A stretch of DNA of 42,457 nt from Candidatus Olsenella pullicola (lineage in GTDB: Bacteria; Actinomycetota; Coriobacteriia; Coriobacteriales; Atopobiaceae): positions 1-42,457 of the forward strand of contig DXAB01000106.1 of the NCBI GenBank assembly GCA_019117265.1, given 5' to 3'. Numbering within the stretch: position 1 is the first letter of the stretch; each line of letters starts with the position of its first letter. Shown piece by piece: positions 16,917-25,777 of the stretch. A program made the position numbers and the translations under genes. A model generated the notes under the pieces. It did not search any database and was not told the DNA's origin. It saw only the letters and a program-made list of their open reading frames with translations.

Positions 16917-17774
16917 TCACTCCCCCATCCAAAACACGCTCGCGTCGTCCCCGACCTTCATGCGCGGGAAGCGCTCGAGCGACGCATCCGCCGTCTCGAG
17001 CACGCGCATCCGGTCGCAGAGCAAGAGGGCCGAGAAGTGCGTGGCGCCCGCCATCCACTCGCCAAGACCAGCCATCCCGTACTGGCCGAACGCGCGGAAG
17101 AAGCCGTCGCTCATGCCCGCCACGGCAGCCACGTCCGACGCCGGCAGCGTGAGCCTCCGCGCGTGGGAGAGACCCTCCCCCGTTGGGTCCAGGCACCAGT
17201 AGCCACCCTCGACGTTTCTCATCTGCCGGTTGGCAATGACCTCGTCGCGCACCAGCGCGCGCTTCTCGACAGCCGAGAGGCCGCGCCCGGCAGAGCGCTC
17301 AACCATGAGCGCCACCGCCGCGTCATCGAGGCTCTCGAGCACCTCATCGGTGGAGATCACGAGCTCGCCCGAGCGCATCAGCACCACGAGCGGCGAGTCC
17401 GCGAGGCCCCAGAGCTCGAGCTCTCGGCCGCGCCTTACGGCGAGCGCGAGCGTGGCCGAGGGCACGGCGGCCGCCTCGAGGCTTTCCACCTCGCACCCAA
17501 GCGCCGCCTCCAACTCCACGCGCGCCGCTTCCACCGCCGCAGCGAGCGCCTCCCCCGGAGCCCTCCCGAGCTCGAGCAAGCGGCAGACGCGCCCGCCGAC
17601 CACGTGCGAGAACCACTGAGCGTTGGTGGCAAAGTCCCCAGAGACGAGCGGTAGGTCAACAAGGCCCGTTGCCCCGTCAATGACCAGGCCGTACGAGCCG
17701 CCGGGCACGCCTGCCGCATAGGCAAAGTCCTCGTTTGCGGCGTTGCCGCGCTCCGAGAGGTAGAAGCGGGACAT
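16917..17774 (-). CDS. PP2C-like serine/threonine phosphatase domain protein
   Basis: 285 residues. Short PP2C metal-site motifs occur in order: NEDFAYA near the N-terminus, VIDGATGL (the DG motif), GMSDGFFRAFG (the SDG motif) and a final GDDASVFWM (the DD motif). The fold assignment rests on these and the overall length; the remainder is divergent. A dephosphorylating or Mn/Mg-dependent hydrolase role is inferred. It starts 8 bases after the LCP protein stop and is the last gene of metK-LCP-PP2C. The ribosome site is weak (TAGGTGGG), suggesting coupling to the upstream gene. Confidence 0.7.
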   Translation of the reverse strand: MSRFYLSERGNAANEDFAYAAGVPGGSYGLVIDGATGLVDLPLVSGDFATNAQWFSHVVGGRVCRLLELGRAPGEALAAAVEAARVELEAALGCEVESLEAAAVPSATLALAVRRGRELELWGLADSPLVVLMRSGELVISTDEVLESLDDAAVALMVERSAGRGLSAVEKRALVRDEVIANRQMRNVEGGYWCLDPTGEGLSHARRLTLPASDVAAVAGMSDGFFRAFGQYGMAGLGEWMAGATHFSALLLCDRMRVLETADASLERFPRMKVGDDASVFWMGE

Positions 17775-17782
17775 AGGCCCAC

Positions 17783-19291
17783 CTACCGCAAGAGCTCGTT
17801 GGGGTGGGCGTTCTGCTGCCCGGGCTTGTCGACACCCGCCTGGGCGACGTCCTCGCTCGTAAAGCCGGAGATCTCGGCGAGATAGTAGTAGTCTCGCGGC
17901 GCCGCGCAGTTGGTGGCGGCGCCCAGCCGCTCGTCCTCGAGCTGCTCGGCAGGGATGGCCGCGGACTCGTCCGCAGGGTCAAGCCCGGCGTCCATGCGCT
18001 GCATCATCGCGCGCCACTCGTCGAACTCCGTGCCCACGTAGGAGACGCCGCCCTGCTCGTAGCCGTAGCTCGGGACGGTGGCGGAGTAAATCGTGAGCCC
18101 GTCCTCGCTCTGCTGGATCGCGAGGGCATAGGAGATGATGTCAGTAACGGAGAGGTCCGTCGTGATGGACTCGGCAAGCTCCGTGACCACGCCGGGAAGC
18201 TCCATAGGGCTGCTCGCCAGGACCTTGCGCGCGATGGCCTCCACCACCTGGCGCTGGGCGCGCACGCGGCCAAAGTCCCCGCCGGTGACGTCGTAGCGGG
18301 CGCGGGCGTACTTGAGGGCCGTGGCGCCGTCGAGGACCTGCTCGCCGGCAGAGAGCGTGAGCTTGGCCTTGTAGTCGTCAATGTCCTCGGGCACGTCCAC
18401 CGTGATGCCGCCCAGGGCGTCCACCACGTCCTTCACCCCGTTGAAGTCAACCTCAACGTAGTGCGTGATGTTCACGCCGCAAAACTCCGAGACGGCGCGC
18501 ACCGTTGCCGCCGGGCCGTTGTTGTAGGCGGAGTTGATCTTGTCGACGTAGCCACCCTCGGTGTAGATCATCGTGTCACGCGGGATGGAGACGAGCGACA
18601 CCGTGGCCTCGGCGATGTCCACGCGCGCGAGCATGATGGTGTCCGAGCGCGAGACCGTATCGTTCTTGCGGGCGTCAGACCCAATGAGCAGCACGTAGAA
18701 GGGCTCGGTTACGGCCGACTCGGACGACGCGAGGGCGGCGTTGAGCTCCTCGCGGTCCTCTCCGGCAATGCCCATCGTAGCGTTGAGGCTCGACACCCAC
18801 GCCATACCGGCAACGATTACGACCACGAGAACCGCGGCAAGCCCGAGAAGGACCTTGGCGGGAAGCGAGAGACGCGCGAGCGGATTGCCCCGATGCGCCG
18901 CCGCGTGGGCCGGGGCGTGAGAGGTCCTGTGGGACGCGGCATGTGCGGGGGCGGGCTCGGGGCTCGGGGCAGATTCCGGCTCCGGTTCTGGCCTCGATTC
19001 CGACCGTGGCCCCGCGTCGACGTGCTTCTCGGCCACGGAGTCCTTCTCGCCGCCCTCGCCCGAATCCTCGCGTATGAGCGCGGGCGTCATCCCAACGGCA
19101 CCCGAGGCAAGGCTGCGCGCGGCCTCGTCATCCAGATGGGCGGGACGGACGGAGGAGCCCTCGAGATACTCCCGGTCTCCGGGCAGCCTCACCGTAAAGT
19201 GAGCACCCTTGAGCTCGCTGTCCTTCTCGTGGCTATCCTCGTCGTACACGCCTGCCCGCCCATTCCCGCAATGATGAAGAGGGTCCGTCAC
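17783..19291 (-). CDS. LytR-CpsA-Psr (LCP) family cell-wall ligase
   Basis: About 502 residues: a long cytoplasmic N-terminus of about 140 residues ending in a Pro/Glu/Ala/His-rich stretch, one membrane helix at about 145-167 (LLGLAAVLVVVIVAGMAWV), then an outside LCP domain. LCP motifs visible are GSDARKNDTVSRSDTIML, SIPRDTMI, KINSAYNNGP, GGITVDV and YARARYDVTGGDFGRVRAQRQV cut across two motifs with the conserved Arg residues. LCP enzymes attach polymers to peptidoglycan from lipid carriers. The GTG at 19291 has AGAGG directly against it, so the start is uncertain. It lies 13 bases after metK. A following PP2C-like gene hints at phosphorylation control of the unusually long cytoplasmic tail (inference). 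Confidence 0.88.
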   Translation of the reverse strand: MTDPLHHCGNGRAGVYDEDSHEKDSELKGAHFTVRLPGDREYLEGSSVRPAHLDDEAARSLASGAVGMTPALIREDSGEGGEKDSVAEKHVDAGPRSESRPEPEPESAPSPEPAPAHAASHRTSHAPAHAAAHRGNPLARLSLPAKVLLGLAAVLVVVIVAGMAWVSSLNATMGIAGEDREELNAALASSESAVTEPFYVLLIGSDARKNDTVSRSDTIMLARVDIAEATVSLVSIPRDTMIYTEGGYVDKINSAYNNGPAATVRAVSEFCGVNITHYVEVDFNGVKDVVDALGGITVDVPEDIDDYKAKLTLSAGEQVLDGATALKYARARYDVTGGDFGRVRAQRQVVEAIARKVLASSPMELPGVVTELAESITTDLSVTDIISYALAIQQSEDGLTIYSATVPSYGYEQGGVSYVGTEFDEWRAMMQRMDAGLDPADESAAIPAEQLEDERLGAATNCAAPRDYYYLAEISGFTSEDVAQAGVDKPGQQNAHPNELLR

Positions 19292-19304
19292 CTCTCATCA
19301 TATA

Positions 19305-20591
19305 TTATCCAAGCTTGTCCACCGCGGCGAGCAGCTCGTCCACGCGGTCCGTGCGCTCCCAGGTGAACTCCGGCAGCTCGCGACCAAAGTGACCATAGGC
19401 CGCGGTCTTCTCGTAGATGGGGCGACGGAGGTCGAGGTCGCGGATGATGGCACCGGGACGCAGATCAAAGACCTGCTCGACGGCCTTCTCGATAACGGAG
19501 TCAGCAACCGCCCCCGTGCCGAAGGTGTCCACCATCACGGAGAGCGGGTGGGAGACGCCGATGGCGTAGGCAAGCTCCACCTCGCAGCGGTGCGCGAGGC
19601 CCGCGGCCACCACGTTCTTGGCCACCCAGCGCGCAGCGTATGCTGCGGAGCGGTCCACCTTGGTGCAGTCCTTGCCGGAGAAGCACCCGCCGCCGTGACG
19701 GCCCATGCCGCCGTAGGTGTCCACGATGATCTTGCGGCCGGTGAGGCCCGTGTCGCCCATGGGGCCGCCCACCACAAAGCGCCCGGTGGGGTTCACGTAG
19801 ATGGTGGCGTTGTTCCAGGCAATGCCCTCAGCGTTCAGGACCGGCGCAATGACGTGCTCGACCATGTCCTCGCGCACGCGGTCCATGTCGGCCACCGCCG
19901 CGTCGTGCTGCGTGGAGACCACAATGGCCGTGACCTCCACGGGGCTGTCGTCCTCGTAGCGCACGGTCACCTGAGTCTTGCCGTCCGGGCGCAGGTACGG
20001 CACCGTGCCGTCCTTGCGCACGGTGGCTAGGCGCTCGGCCATGCGGGAGGCGAGGTAGTGCGGCATGGGCATGTAGACCGAGGTCTCGTCAGTGGCATAG
20101 CCGAACATCATGCCCTGGTCGCCCGCTCCGATGAGATCGAGCGGGTCGGTGGTGCGGCCCGCCTGCACGTCAAAGGACTCGTCCACGCCCTGCGCGATGT
20201 CGGGGCTCTGCTCGTGGATCATGTTGATGACGCCGCAGGTCTCGGCATCAAAGCCGTACTTGGCGCGGTCGTAGCCAATGCGGCGGATCACGTCGCGCGC
20301 GATCGCCTGAACGTCAAGGTAGGCCTCGGTGCGGACCTCGCCGGCCACGACGACGGTACCCGTGGTCACAAAGGTCTCGCACGCGCAGCGCACGTTGTCC
20401 ACGTTGGCGGGGGTGCCGTTGGGCGCAACGTAGCCCTCGGCCTGGAGCTGCGCCTCCTTGGTCAGGAGCGCGTCTAGGATGGCGTCGGAGACCTGGTCGC
20501 AGATCTTGTCGGGGTGCCCCTCCGTCACGCTCTCCGAAGTGAAGAGGTAGTTGCGGGGTGCGGCGCTGGTGGAACGAGAGGTGTCTTGCAT
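19305..20591 (-). CDS. metK: S-adenosylmethionine synthetase
   Basis: 428 residues. It makes SAM from methionine and ATP in the cytoplasm. Motifs: [33 protein letters not shown], and the phosphate-binding loop as [16 protein letters not shown] (more often GGGAFSGKDPTKVDRS). The ORF track uses GTG 20600; ATG 20591 is better because AGGAGT sits 7 bases before it. First gene of a probable operon with the LCP and PP2C-like genes. A leader hairpin stands directly before the ribosome site. Confidence 0.97.
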   Translation of the reverse strand: MQDTSRSTSAAPRNYLFTSESVTEGHPDKICDQVSDAILDALLTKEAQLQAEGYVAPNGTPANVDNVRCACETFVTTGTVVVAGEVRTEAYLDVQAIARDVIRRIGYDRAKYGFDAETCGVINMIHEQSPDIAQGVDESFDVQAGRTTDPLDLIGAGDQGMMFGYATDETSVYMPMPHYLASRMAERLATVRKDGTVPYLRPDGKTQVTVRYEDDSPVEVTAIVVSTQHDAAVADMDRVREDMVEHVIAPVLNAEGIAWNNATIYVNPTGRFVVGGPMGDTGLTGRKIIVDTYGGMGRHGGGCFSGKDCTKVDRSAAYAARWVAKNVVAAGLAHRCEVELAYAIGVSHPLSVMVDTFGTGAVADSVIEKAVEQVFDLRPGAIIRDLDLRRPIYEKTAAYGHFGRELPEFTWERTDRVDELLAAVDKLG

Positions 20592-20615
20592 GTGAGTCAC
20601 TCCTTAGGCGGTTTC

Positions 20616-20642
20616 CCCGACGGCCGTTACCATTCCGTCGGG
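20616..20642 (-). promoter_or_regulatory. metK leader hairpin
   Basis: CCCGACGG/CCGTCGGG, an 8-bp perfect stem with an 11-base loop (AATGGTAACGG), ends 12 bases before the AGGAGT ribosome site. Upstream bases GTAGGATAAG may contain the -10 box. It does not match any riboswitch consensus I can recite; control of ribosome access is a possibility only. Confidence 0.4.
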
Positions 20643-20777
20643 CATGCGACAAAGCCCTCTTATCCTACCCGCACCGGCTGCGCGTAACGGGTCAAAGGCC
20701 ATTCCCCACAAAGTCCCTCGCATTCGCCTGCAGGCAGCGGGCGGCAAGCAGCGAGAGTAAGGAGATCAGTCAATGGG

Positions 20778-20810
20778 CACCCCTCCCCCGGCAAGGCCAA
20801 GGGAGGGGTG
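20778..20810 (-). terminator. Hairpin after the sugar-importer permease gene
   Basis: CACCCCTCCC/GGGAGGGGTG, a 10-bp perfect stem with a 13-base loop, about 75 bases beyond the permease stop on the minus strand and well before metK. No T run follows, so Rho-independent ending is uncertain. The rest of this 291-base gap holds the metK upstream region. Confidence 0.5.
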
Positions 20811-20882
20811 GGAGGAAGGAGACGCTAACCCACGCGACGAGCTCTTGAAGAGGCCCGCGGGGCACATCCGGGTCACGCAGGG

Positions 20883-21932
20883 TTACTTTGCCCCGGACCC
20901 CTTGTGGCGGCCGAAGAACTCCTTGAGCTGTGGCCCTGCCACCTGAATCATGATGACGATGATGAGGATGACGCCCTTGATGGTGTCCTGGATGAGCGCG
21001 TCCATCTTGAGCGCGATGATGATCTTGTCGATGACGTCGTAGGACATCGCACCAAACAGCACGCCGATCATACGACCGCGTCCGCCGCTCATGCTGATGC
21101 CGCCGAGCACCACCGAGGCGATGGCGTACATCTCGTAGCTCGTGCCCGTGGTCGCCGGGTCGGCAGAGGCGTTCATCGCCACCCACACGAACGCGGAAAG
21201 GCCAACGAGCGCGCCGGCGATGGTGAAGACGAGGGTCTTCATGAGCGGCACGGAGATGCCCGCGAGGTGCGCCGCCTTGGCGTTGGATCCCACGGCGTAA
21301 ATCTTCTTGCCAAACTTGGTGGACGAGCACAGGTATACAAAGACCACCACCATGAGCACCATCACAATGCCCACGATGGGCACGCCCGCCACGCGCGCGT
21401 TGCCAAAGGTGTAGAGCGCGTCGTAGGACGCGATCTCGTTGGACATGCGGTACACCGAGCTGCCGTTGCCGATGAGCTCGCCGGGCAGGTGCTGGCAGGC
21501 GTACTGCGCAACGGAACGGTAGATGAGCATCGTCGCGAGCGTCACGATGAAGGCCGGCATCTGCACGACGCCCACCAGAAAGCCGTTCACAAGGCCGCAC
21601 GCCGCACCAAACACGAGGGCAAACAGCAGCGTCAGCGGAATCGAGCCCGTCATGTTGAACACCACGACGGAGAAGCCCGCCACGAGCGCGAGCATCGAGC
21701 CCACGGAGAGGTCGATCTCGCCGGTGAGGCACACGATGCCCATGCCAATGGCGATTGTACCAATGACCGCGCTGTGGCGCAGGACGTTCATGGCGGCGTT
21801 AAGGGTAAGACCGCCGTTGGCGATCGCGTACACAACGAGGATGGCGAGAAACACCAATACAAAGCTGTAGCGCTTGACGACCCCGAGCGCGCTCGCCAGA
21901 CCCGCCGTCTTGGTTGAAGGGTTCTCGTTCAC
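20883..21932 (-). CDS. Sugar ABC importer permease (RbsC type)
   Basis: 349 residues with about ten hydrophobic segments. GEIDLSVGSMLALVAG and the later GGISMSGGRGRMIGVLFGA are standard features of the RbsC/AraH/XylH permease family. GTG start at 21932 with GAGGTG 8 bases upstream, 25 bases after the ATPase stop. It forms the membrane channel for the importer encoded by the two upstream genes. Last gene of the five-gene operon. The sugar cannot be named from the permease. Confidence 0.92.
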   Translation of the reverse strand: MNENPSTKTAGLASALGVVKRYSFVLVFLAILVVYAIANGGLTLNAAMNVLRHSAVIGTIAIGMGIVCLTGEIDLSVGSMLALVAGFSVVVFNMTGSIPLTLLFALVFGAACGLVNGFLVGVVQMPAFIVTLATMLIYRSVAQYACQHLPGELIGNGSSVYRMSNEIASYDALYTFGNARVAGVPIVGIVMVLMVVVFVYLCSSTKFGKKIYAVGSNAKAAHLAGISVPLMKTLVFTIAGALVGLSAFVWVAMNASADPATTGTSYEMYAIASVVLGGISMSGGRGRMIGVLFGAMSYDVIDKIIIALKMDALIQDTIKGVILIIVIMIQVAGPQLKEFFGRHKGSGAK

Positions 21933-21957
21933 TGTGGATGCACCTCACTCATTCTTC

Positions 21958-23457
21958 TCAGGCGGAAACGTCGTCGCTCACGGAGTTTGTGGAGTAGAGC
22001 ATGACCGTCTGCTCGTCAATCTCGTCGTGCTCAAGGCGCTTGACGATACGGCCCTCGTAGAGCACGTAGCACACGTCGGCGACCTCGCGAAGCTCCGGGA
22101 TCTCCAGGGTGTTGATGATCACGGTCTTGCCGCCGCGCGCAAGCCCCAGGATCAGGTGGTAGATCTCCACCTTGGCGCCCACGTCGATTCCCTGTGTAGG
22201 GTTGTCAAAGAGCAGCAGCTCGGCGTCGGTGTTGAGCCAGCGCGCCATGAAGACCTTCTGCTGGTTGCCGCCGGAGAGGGACAGCACGCTGTCCGCGCTC
22301 GAGTTTGCCTTGATGCTCAGCAGCTTCTTGTAGTGGTCAAAGCGCTCCTGCTCCTTGCCTCTGTTGATGGCAAAGCTCCTTGCGGAGAGCACGTGCTCGG
22401 AGAGGTACATGTTCTCCAGAAGCGACATGTCCGGCACGACGGAGTTCTCCTTGCGGTCGGAGGGCAGCATGGCAACGCCCGCCTTCATGGCCTCGTGGAT
22501 CGACCCGCCGTGGAGCCTCCTGCCGAGCACCTCAGCCGTGCCGCCGGTGGGGTGCGTGATGCCAAAGAGGCACTGCATGAGCTCGGTGCTGCCGCAGCCC
22601 ATGAGGCCGGTGAGACCAATGACCTGGCCGCGACAAACCTCGAGGGAGACGTCGGCAAAGCCGGGACCGCTGTAGTGGTCGAGCGAGAGCACGACCTCGC
22701 CCGTCTCGCGAGGCTCGTAGGCACCGCGCTCGGAGATCGTGGCACCCACCATCATGCCCGTGACCTCGCGCGGCGTGGTATCCGCAATGCGACCCTGACC
22801 CACAAAGGTGCCGTTGCGAAGCACGGTGTAGGTGTCGCAGAGCGCAAAGACCTCGGGCATCTTGTGCGAGATGAAGATGAACGACGTCCCCTGGTCGCGC
22901 AGGTTGCGCACTATCTTGAACAGGTGCTCCACCTCGGCCGTGTTGAGCGCCGTGGTGGGCTCGTCCAGGATGAGCAGCTTGGCGTTGAAGAAGAGAGCAC
23001 GGCTGATCTCAAGGAGCTGCTTCTGGCTCTGCTTGAGGTCCGCCACCAGCGCCATGGGGTCGATGTCCACGCCCAGGCGCTCAAAGAGCTCGCGAGCCTT
23101 GGCAACCATGCTCTTCTTCTTGAGCGAGAAGAGCGGGCCCGTCTCCTCCTGGCCCAAGAAGATGTTCTCGTAGGCCAGAAGGTCGTTGAAGAGGTTGAGC
23201 TCCTGGTGCACAAAGGCGATGCCGGCCTTCTCGACCGCCTTGATCGAGGCGCCGGTGATGTCGGCACCGTCAAAGATGACGGTGCCGACATCGGCTGTGT
23301 ACGAGCCGGTGAGGATGTTCATGAGCGTTGACTTGCCGGCGCCGTTCTCACCTAGCAGGGCGTGAATCTCCCCGCGCCCCACGCGCAGGTCGACGCCATT
23401 TAGGACGGGAACGCCGCTAAAGGCCTTGCGGATGCCGCTCATGGCAAGAAGTTCCAT
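21958..23457 (-). CDS. Sugar ABC importer ATPase, two nucleotide-binding domains (RbsA/MglA type)
   Basis: 499 residues, the normal length for a duplicated sugar-importer ATPase. Domain 1 (about 1-235): Walker A GENGAGKST, a divergent signature around LKQSQKQLLEISRAL, Walker B LLILDEPTTAL. Domain 2 (about 250-490): Walker A is degenerate (GLMGCGSTELM), signature LSGGNQQKV, Walker B ELLLFDNPTQGIDVG where the Glu is replaced by Asn. This asymmetry is usual in the RbsA/MglA family. AAGGAG precedes ATG 23457. Two hairpins separate it from the binding-protein gene. Confidence 0.93.
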   Translation of the reverse strand: MELLAMSGIRKAFSGVPVLNGVDLRVGRGEIHALLGENGAGKSTLMNILTGSYTADVGTVIFDGADITGASIKAVEKAGIAFVHQELNLFNDLLAYENIFLGQEETGPLFSLKKKSMVAKARELFERLGVDIDPMALVADLKQSQKQLLEISRALFFNAKLLILDEPTTALNTAEVEHLFKIVRNLRDQGTSFIFISHKMPEVFALCDTYTVLRNGTFVGQGRIADTTPREVTGMMVGATISERGAYEPRETGEVVLSLDHYSGPGFADVSLEVCRGQVIGLTGLMGCGSTELMQCLFGITHPTGGTAEVLGRRLHGGSIHEAMKAGVAMLPSDRKENSVVPDMSLLENMYLSEHVLSARSFAINRGKEQERFDHYKKLLSIKANSSADSVLSLSGGNQQKVFMARWLNTDAELLLFDNPTQGIDVGAKVEIYHLILGLARGGKTVIINTLEIPELREVADVCYVLYEGRIVKRLEHDEIDEQTVMLYSTNSVSDDVSA

Positions 23458-23525
23458 GGCGCTCCTTTCTTGACGCAGCCGTGCGGTATGGGCAACGGGT
23501 GGGACGCGTCGCCCGCTCAGGTGCG

Positions 23526-23554
23526 CTCGCCAGATGCGGCACCGATCTGGCGAG
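23526..23554 (-). repeat. Intercistronic hairpin 1 (binding protein / ATPase gap)
   Basis: CTCGCCAGAT/ATCTGGCGAG, a 10-bp perfect stem with a 9-base loop. It is the second of two hairpins met by RNA polymerase after the binding-protein gene. Confidence 0.65.
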
Positions 23555-23566
23555 GGCGCGCGAGGG

Positions 23567-23599
23567 CACCCGCCCGCCCCAGGATCGGGCGGGCGGGTG
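23567..23599 (-). terminator. Intercistronic hairpin 2, attenuator-like
   Basis: CACCCGCCCGCCC/GGGCGGGCGGGTG, a 13-bp perfect GC stem with a 7-base loop, 15 bases after the binding-protein stop. Such hairpins commonly protect or limit transcripts so that binding protein is made in excess over importer core (family knowledge applied as inference). Confidence 0.65.
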
Positions 23600-23613
23600 A
23601 CGGGGACTAGGCC

Positions 23614-24720
23614 CTACTCAAAGCCAACGTAGTCGGCAACGTTCTCGGCGGTGACGTTCTCGCAGGCGATGACGTGGTCCTGCGGGACCTCCTTGCCGTC
23701 GAGGTGGTCGACCATGTCCTGGATGGCGGTCTGGATCATGGACGGCGAGTAGGTGGTGGACATGACGCCACCGAGGTTGGCGGTGATGTCGGTGTAGGAC
23801 TCACCAGAGATGACGTCGTAGTACTCCTGCAGGCCGCCGCAGCCGGTGATGAAGGGCTTGGTGGCGTAGAAGGCCTCCTTGGCGGAGTCGGAGATGCCGC
23901 CGCCGTTGAGGGCCTCGAGGATGCCCATGGCAAGCTCGTCGTCCTCGGCGTACCACCACTTGATGGAGGCGTTGGCCTCGTCGCCCAGAAGGGCCTCGAA
24001 GGCGGCCTTGGTGTCGGAGCGGCTCCAGTTCATGGCGCCGGACTTGGTGATGGCGGAGTCGATCTGCTCCTGGGTCCACTTGGCGTCCCCGGGCACGGTG
24101 GCGCCGTCAAACTCGAGGTTGCCGAGCAGGTAGTCGGTGAAGCCGTTGTCGCGCAGGGTGGTGACGGAGGAGGTGTCGCCCTGGTAGATGTAGACGGCGT
24201 CGCCCGGCTTCATGCCGTTCTCGACGAAGTAGGCGGCGGAGCCGGCGCCGATGCCGGAGTTGTCGCCCTTGACGTTGGCGACGGCGGAGTCCTGGACGGC
24301 CTCGATGATGCGGTCAAACGCGACGTAGGCAACGCCAGCGTCAACGATCTGCTGGATGGCGGACTGGACGGTGTCGTCGAGCGGCTGGATGACAATACCC
24401 GCAACGCTGGAGAGGTCGCCAGCGAGGATGTCCTCAACCTGGGCGATCTGGTCGGCGGCGGCACCGGCGGTCTGAAGCTCGGCGGTGTAGGTGCCGGCAG
24501 CGTTGACCTCGTCGACCTTCTCCTGGGCAAACACGCCGACCTGGCCGGTCCAGCCGTGGTCGGGCGAGGCGGTCAGCACGTAGATGTGACCGCCGGCAGC
24601 GGCCTCGGTGCCCTCACCATCGGCCGCGGGCTCGTTGGAGCCGGAGCAGCCGCCCAGAAAGACCGCGAGCAGCGAGGCGCTCGAGCCTGCCAGGAACGTG
24701 CGACGCGAGATGTTGGACAT
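23614..24720 (-). CDS. Sugar-binding lipoprotein (RbsB/LacI-like fold), Tat-type signal
   Basis: 368 residues. The N-terminus SRRTFLAGSSASLLAVFLGGC combines a twin-Arg motif with a lipobox (LGGC), cut as a short motif here, so it is probably exported folded and anchored by lipid. After a linker (SNEPAADGEG) comes a type-1 periplasmic-binding fold: IYVLTASPDHGW, GIVIQPLDDTVQSAIQQIVDAG, VAYVAFDRI. The ligand could be a sugar or polyol, in line with the dehydrogenase and isomerase of the operon. GGAAGGA precedes ATG 24720. Confidence 0.92.
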   Translation of the reverse strand: MSNISRRTFLAGSSASLLAVFLGGCSGSNEPAADGEGTEAAAGGHIYVLTASPDHGWTGQVGVFAQEKVDEVNAAGTYTAELQTAGAAADQIAQVEDILAGDLSSVAGIVIQPLDDTVQSAIQQIVDAGVAYVAFDRIIEAVQDSAVANVKGDNSGIGAGSAAYFVENGMKPGDAVYIYQGDTSSVTTLRDNGFTDYLLGNLEFDGATVPGDAKWTQEQIDSAITKSGAMNWSRSDTKAAFEALLGDEANASIKWWYAEDDELAMGILEALNGGGISDSAKEAFYATKPFITGCGGLQEYYDVISGESYTDITANLGGVMSTTYSPSMIQTAIQDMVDHLDGKEVPQDHVIACENVTAENVADYVGFE

Positions 24721-24762
24721 AGCGGTTCCTTCCTCTTGCTTCCAATAGCTTCCCTATCGGTA

Positions 24763-24787
24763 CCCGCCCGTTCCCTGTGAGGGCGGG
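24763..24787 (-). repeat. Small GC hairpin before the binding-protein gene
   Basis: CCCGCCC/GGGCGGG with an 11-base loop, between the isomerase stop and the binding-protein start. It could let the binding protein be transcribed or processed separately. Confidence 0.45.
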
Positions 24788-24823
24788 ATGTTCCCTCTCC
24801 CCTGGCGCGCAGGCGCCCTCCTG

Positions 24824-25744
24824 CTAGATCACAAACTGGTCCATGTAGCGCTTGGCAAGCTCTACGCTCTGGACAAGGCGCTCGCGGCTGCCCTCGAAGA
24901 AGCGGTCCTCGATCTCGAGGCAGCAGTCGCCGTCGTAGCCCACCATCGAGAGCTGGGAGACAAACTCTGCCCAGTCAACGTCGCCGTAGCCCGGAACCTT
25001 GGGGTCCATGATGTCGAGCGGATAGGCCATGACGCCGCGGCGGGCAAGCTCCTCGCGCTTGAGCTTGATGTCCTTGAAGTGCACGTGGAAGATCTTGTTG
25101 GCAAACTCGCGGATGGCAGCGGAGCAGTCGATCATCTGCCAGACAAAGTGACTCGGGTCGAGGGCAAGGCCGAGGTTCTTGCTCGGCAGCACCTCGAAGA
25201 CGCGTTCCCAGTTGGCGGGCGTGGTCATGATGTTCTGGCCTCCAGGCCAGTTGGAGGCGTCAAAGAGCATCGGGCAGTTCTCGATGCACACGAGGATGCC
25301 CTCGTCCTCGGCGACCTTGAGGATGGGAGTCCAGACCTCGCGGGCGATCTCGAGGTTCTCCTCGAAAGTCTTGTTTGTCACGCGGCCAATGAAGGTCGTC
25401 ACCTTGGGCACGCCGAGCTTGGCGGCGGCGTGGATGCAGGCCACAAGGTGGTCGTTGAAGGTGCGACGACGCTCGAGGTCGGGGTCGAGGTTGTTGGGGT
25501 AGTAGGCGATGGCGCAGATGCGCACGTTCTTCTTGGCAGCGTAGTCGAGTAGTTGCTGGGCATAGGCGTCGTCCTCGAGCACGCGCTCGGCCTCGATGTG
25601 GGTCACGCCACCGTACTTGCGCTCGGCCTTGCCCTTGGGCCACGCCGCGACCTCCACGCACTCAATGCCCAGGCGAGCGACCTCGTCGATCATCTCCTCG
25701 TAGGTCCAGCCGTCAAACAGCGACGTGATGAATCCCATCTTCAT
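24824..25744 (-). CDS. Sugar isomerase/epimerase, xylose-isomerase-like TIM barrel
   Basis: 306 residues beginning MKMGFITSLFDGWTYEE. The metal-site pattern of the AP-endonuclease-2/IolE-type barrel is visible: Glu in CIENCP, Asp in LALDPSHFVWQ, His in HVHFKDIK and Glu in LEIEDRF. Such enzymes isomerise, epimerise or dehydrate sugars and inositols. Together with a Gfo/Idh/MocA dehydrogenase this suggests oxidation then isomerisation of an imported sugar or polyol. Identity as IolE, IolI or a ketose epimerase cannot be settled. It lies 33 bases after the dehydrogenase gene. Confidence 0.87.
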   Translation of the reverse strand: MKMGFITSLFDGWTYEEMIDEVARLGIECVEVAAWPKGKAERKYGGVTHIEAERVLEDDAYAQQLLDYAAKKNVRICAIAYYPNNLDPDLERRRTFNDHLVACIHAAAKLGVPKVTTFIGRVTNKTFEENLEIAREVWTPILKVAEDEGILVCIENCPMLFDASNWPGGQNIMTTPANWERVFEVLPSKNLGLALDPSHFVWQMIDCSAAIREFANKIFHVHFKDIKLKREELARRGVMAYPLDIMDPKVPGYGDVDWAEFVSQLSMVGYDGDCCLEIEDRFFEGSRERLVQSVELAKRYMDQFVI

Positions 25745-25777
25745 GGTCTTGCTCCTTGTCTCTTGCGACGGCAGGAC

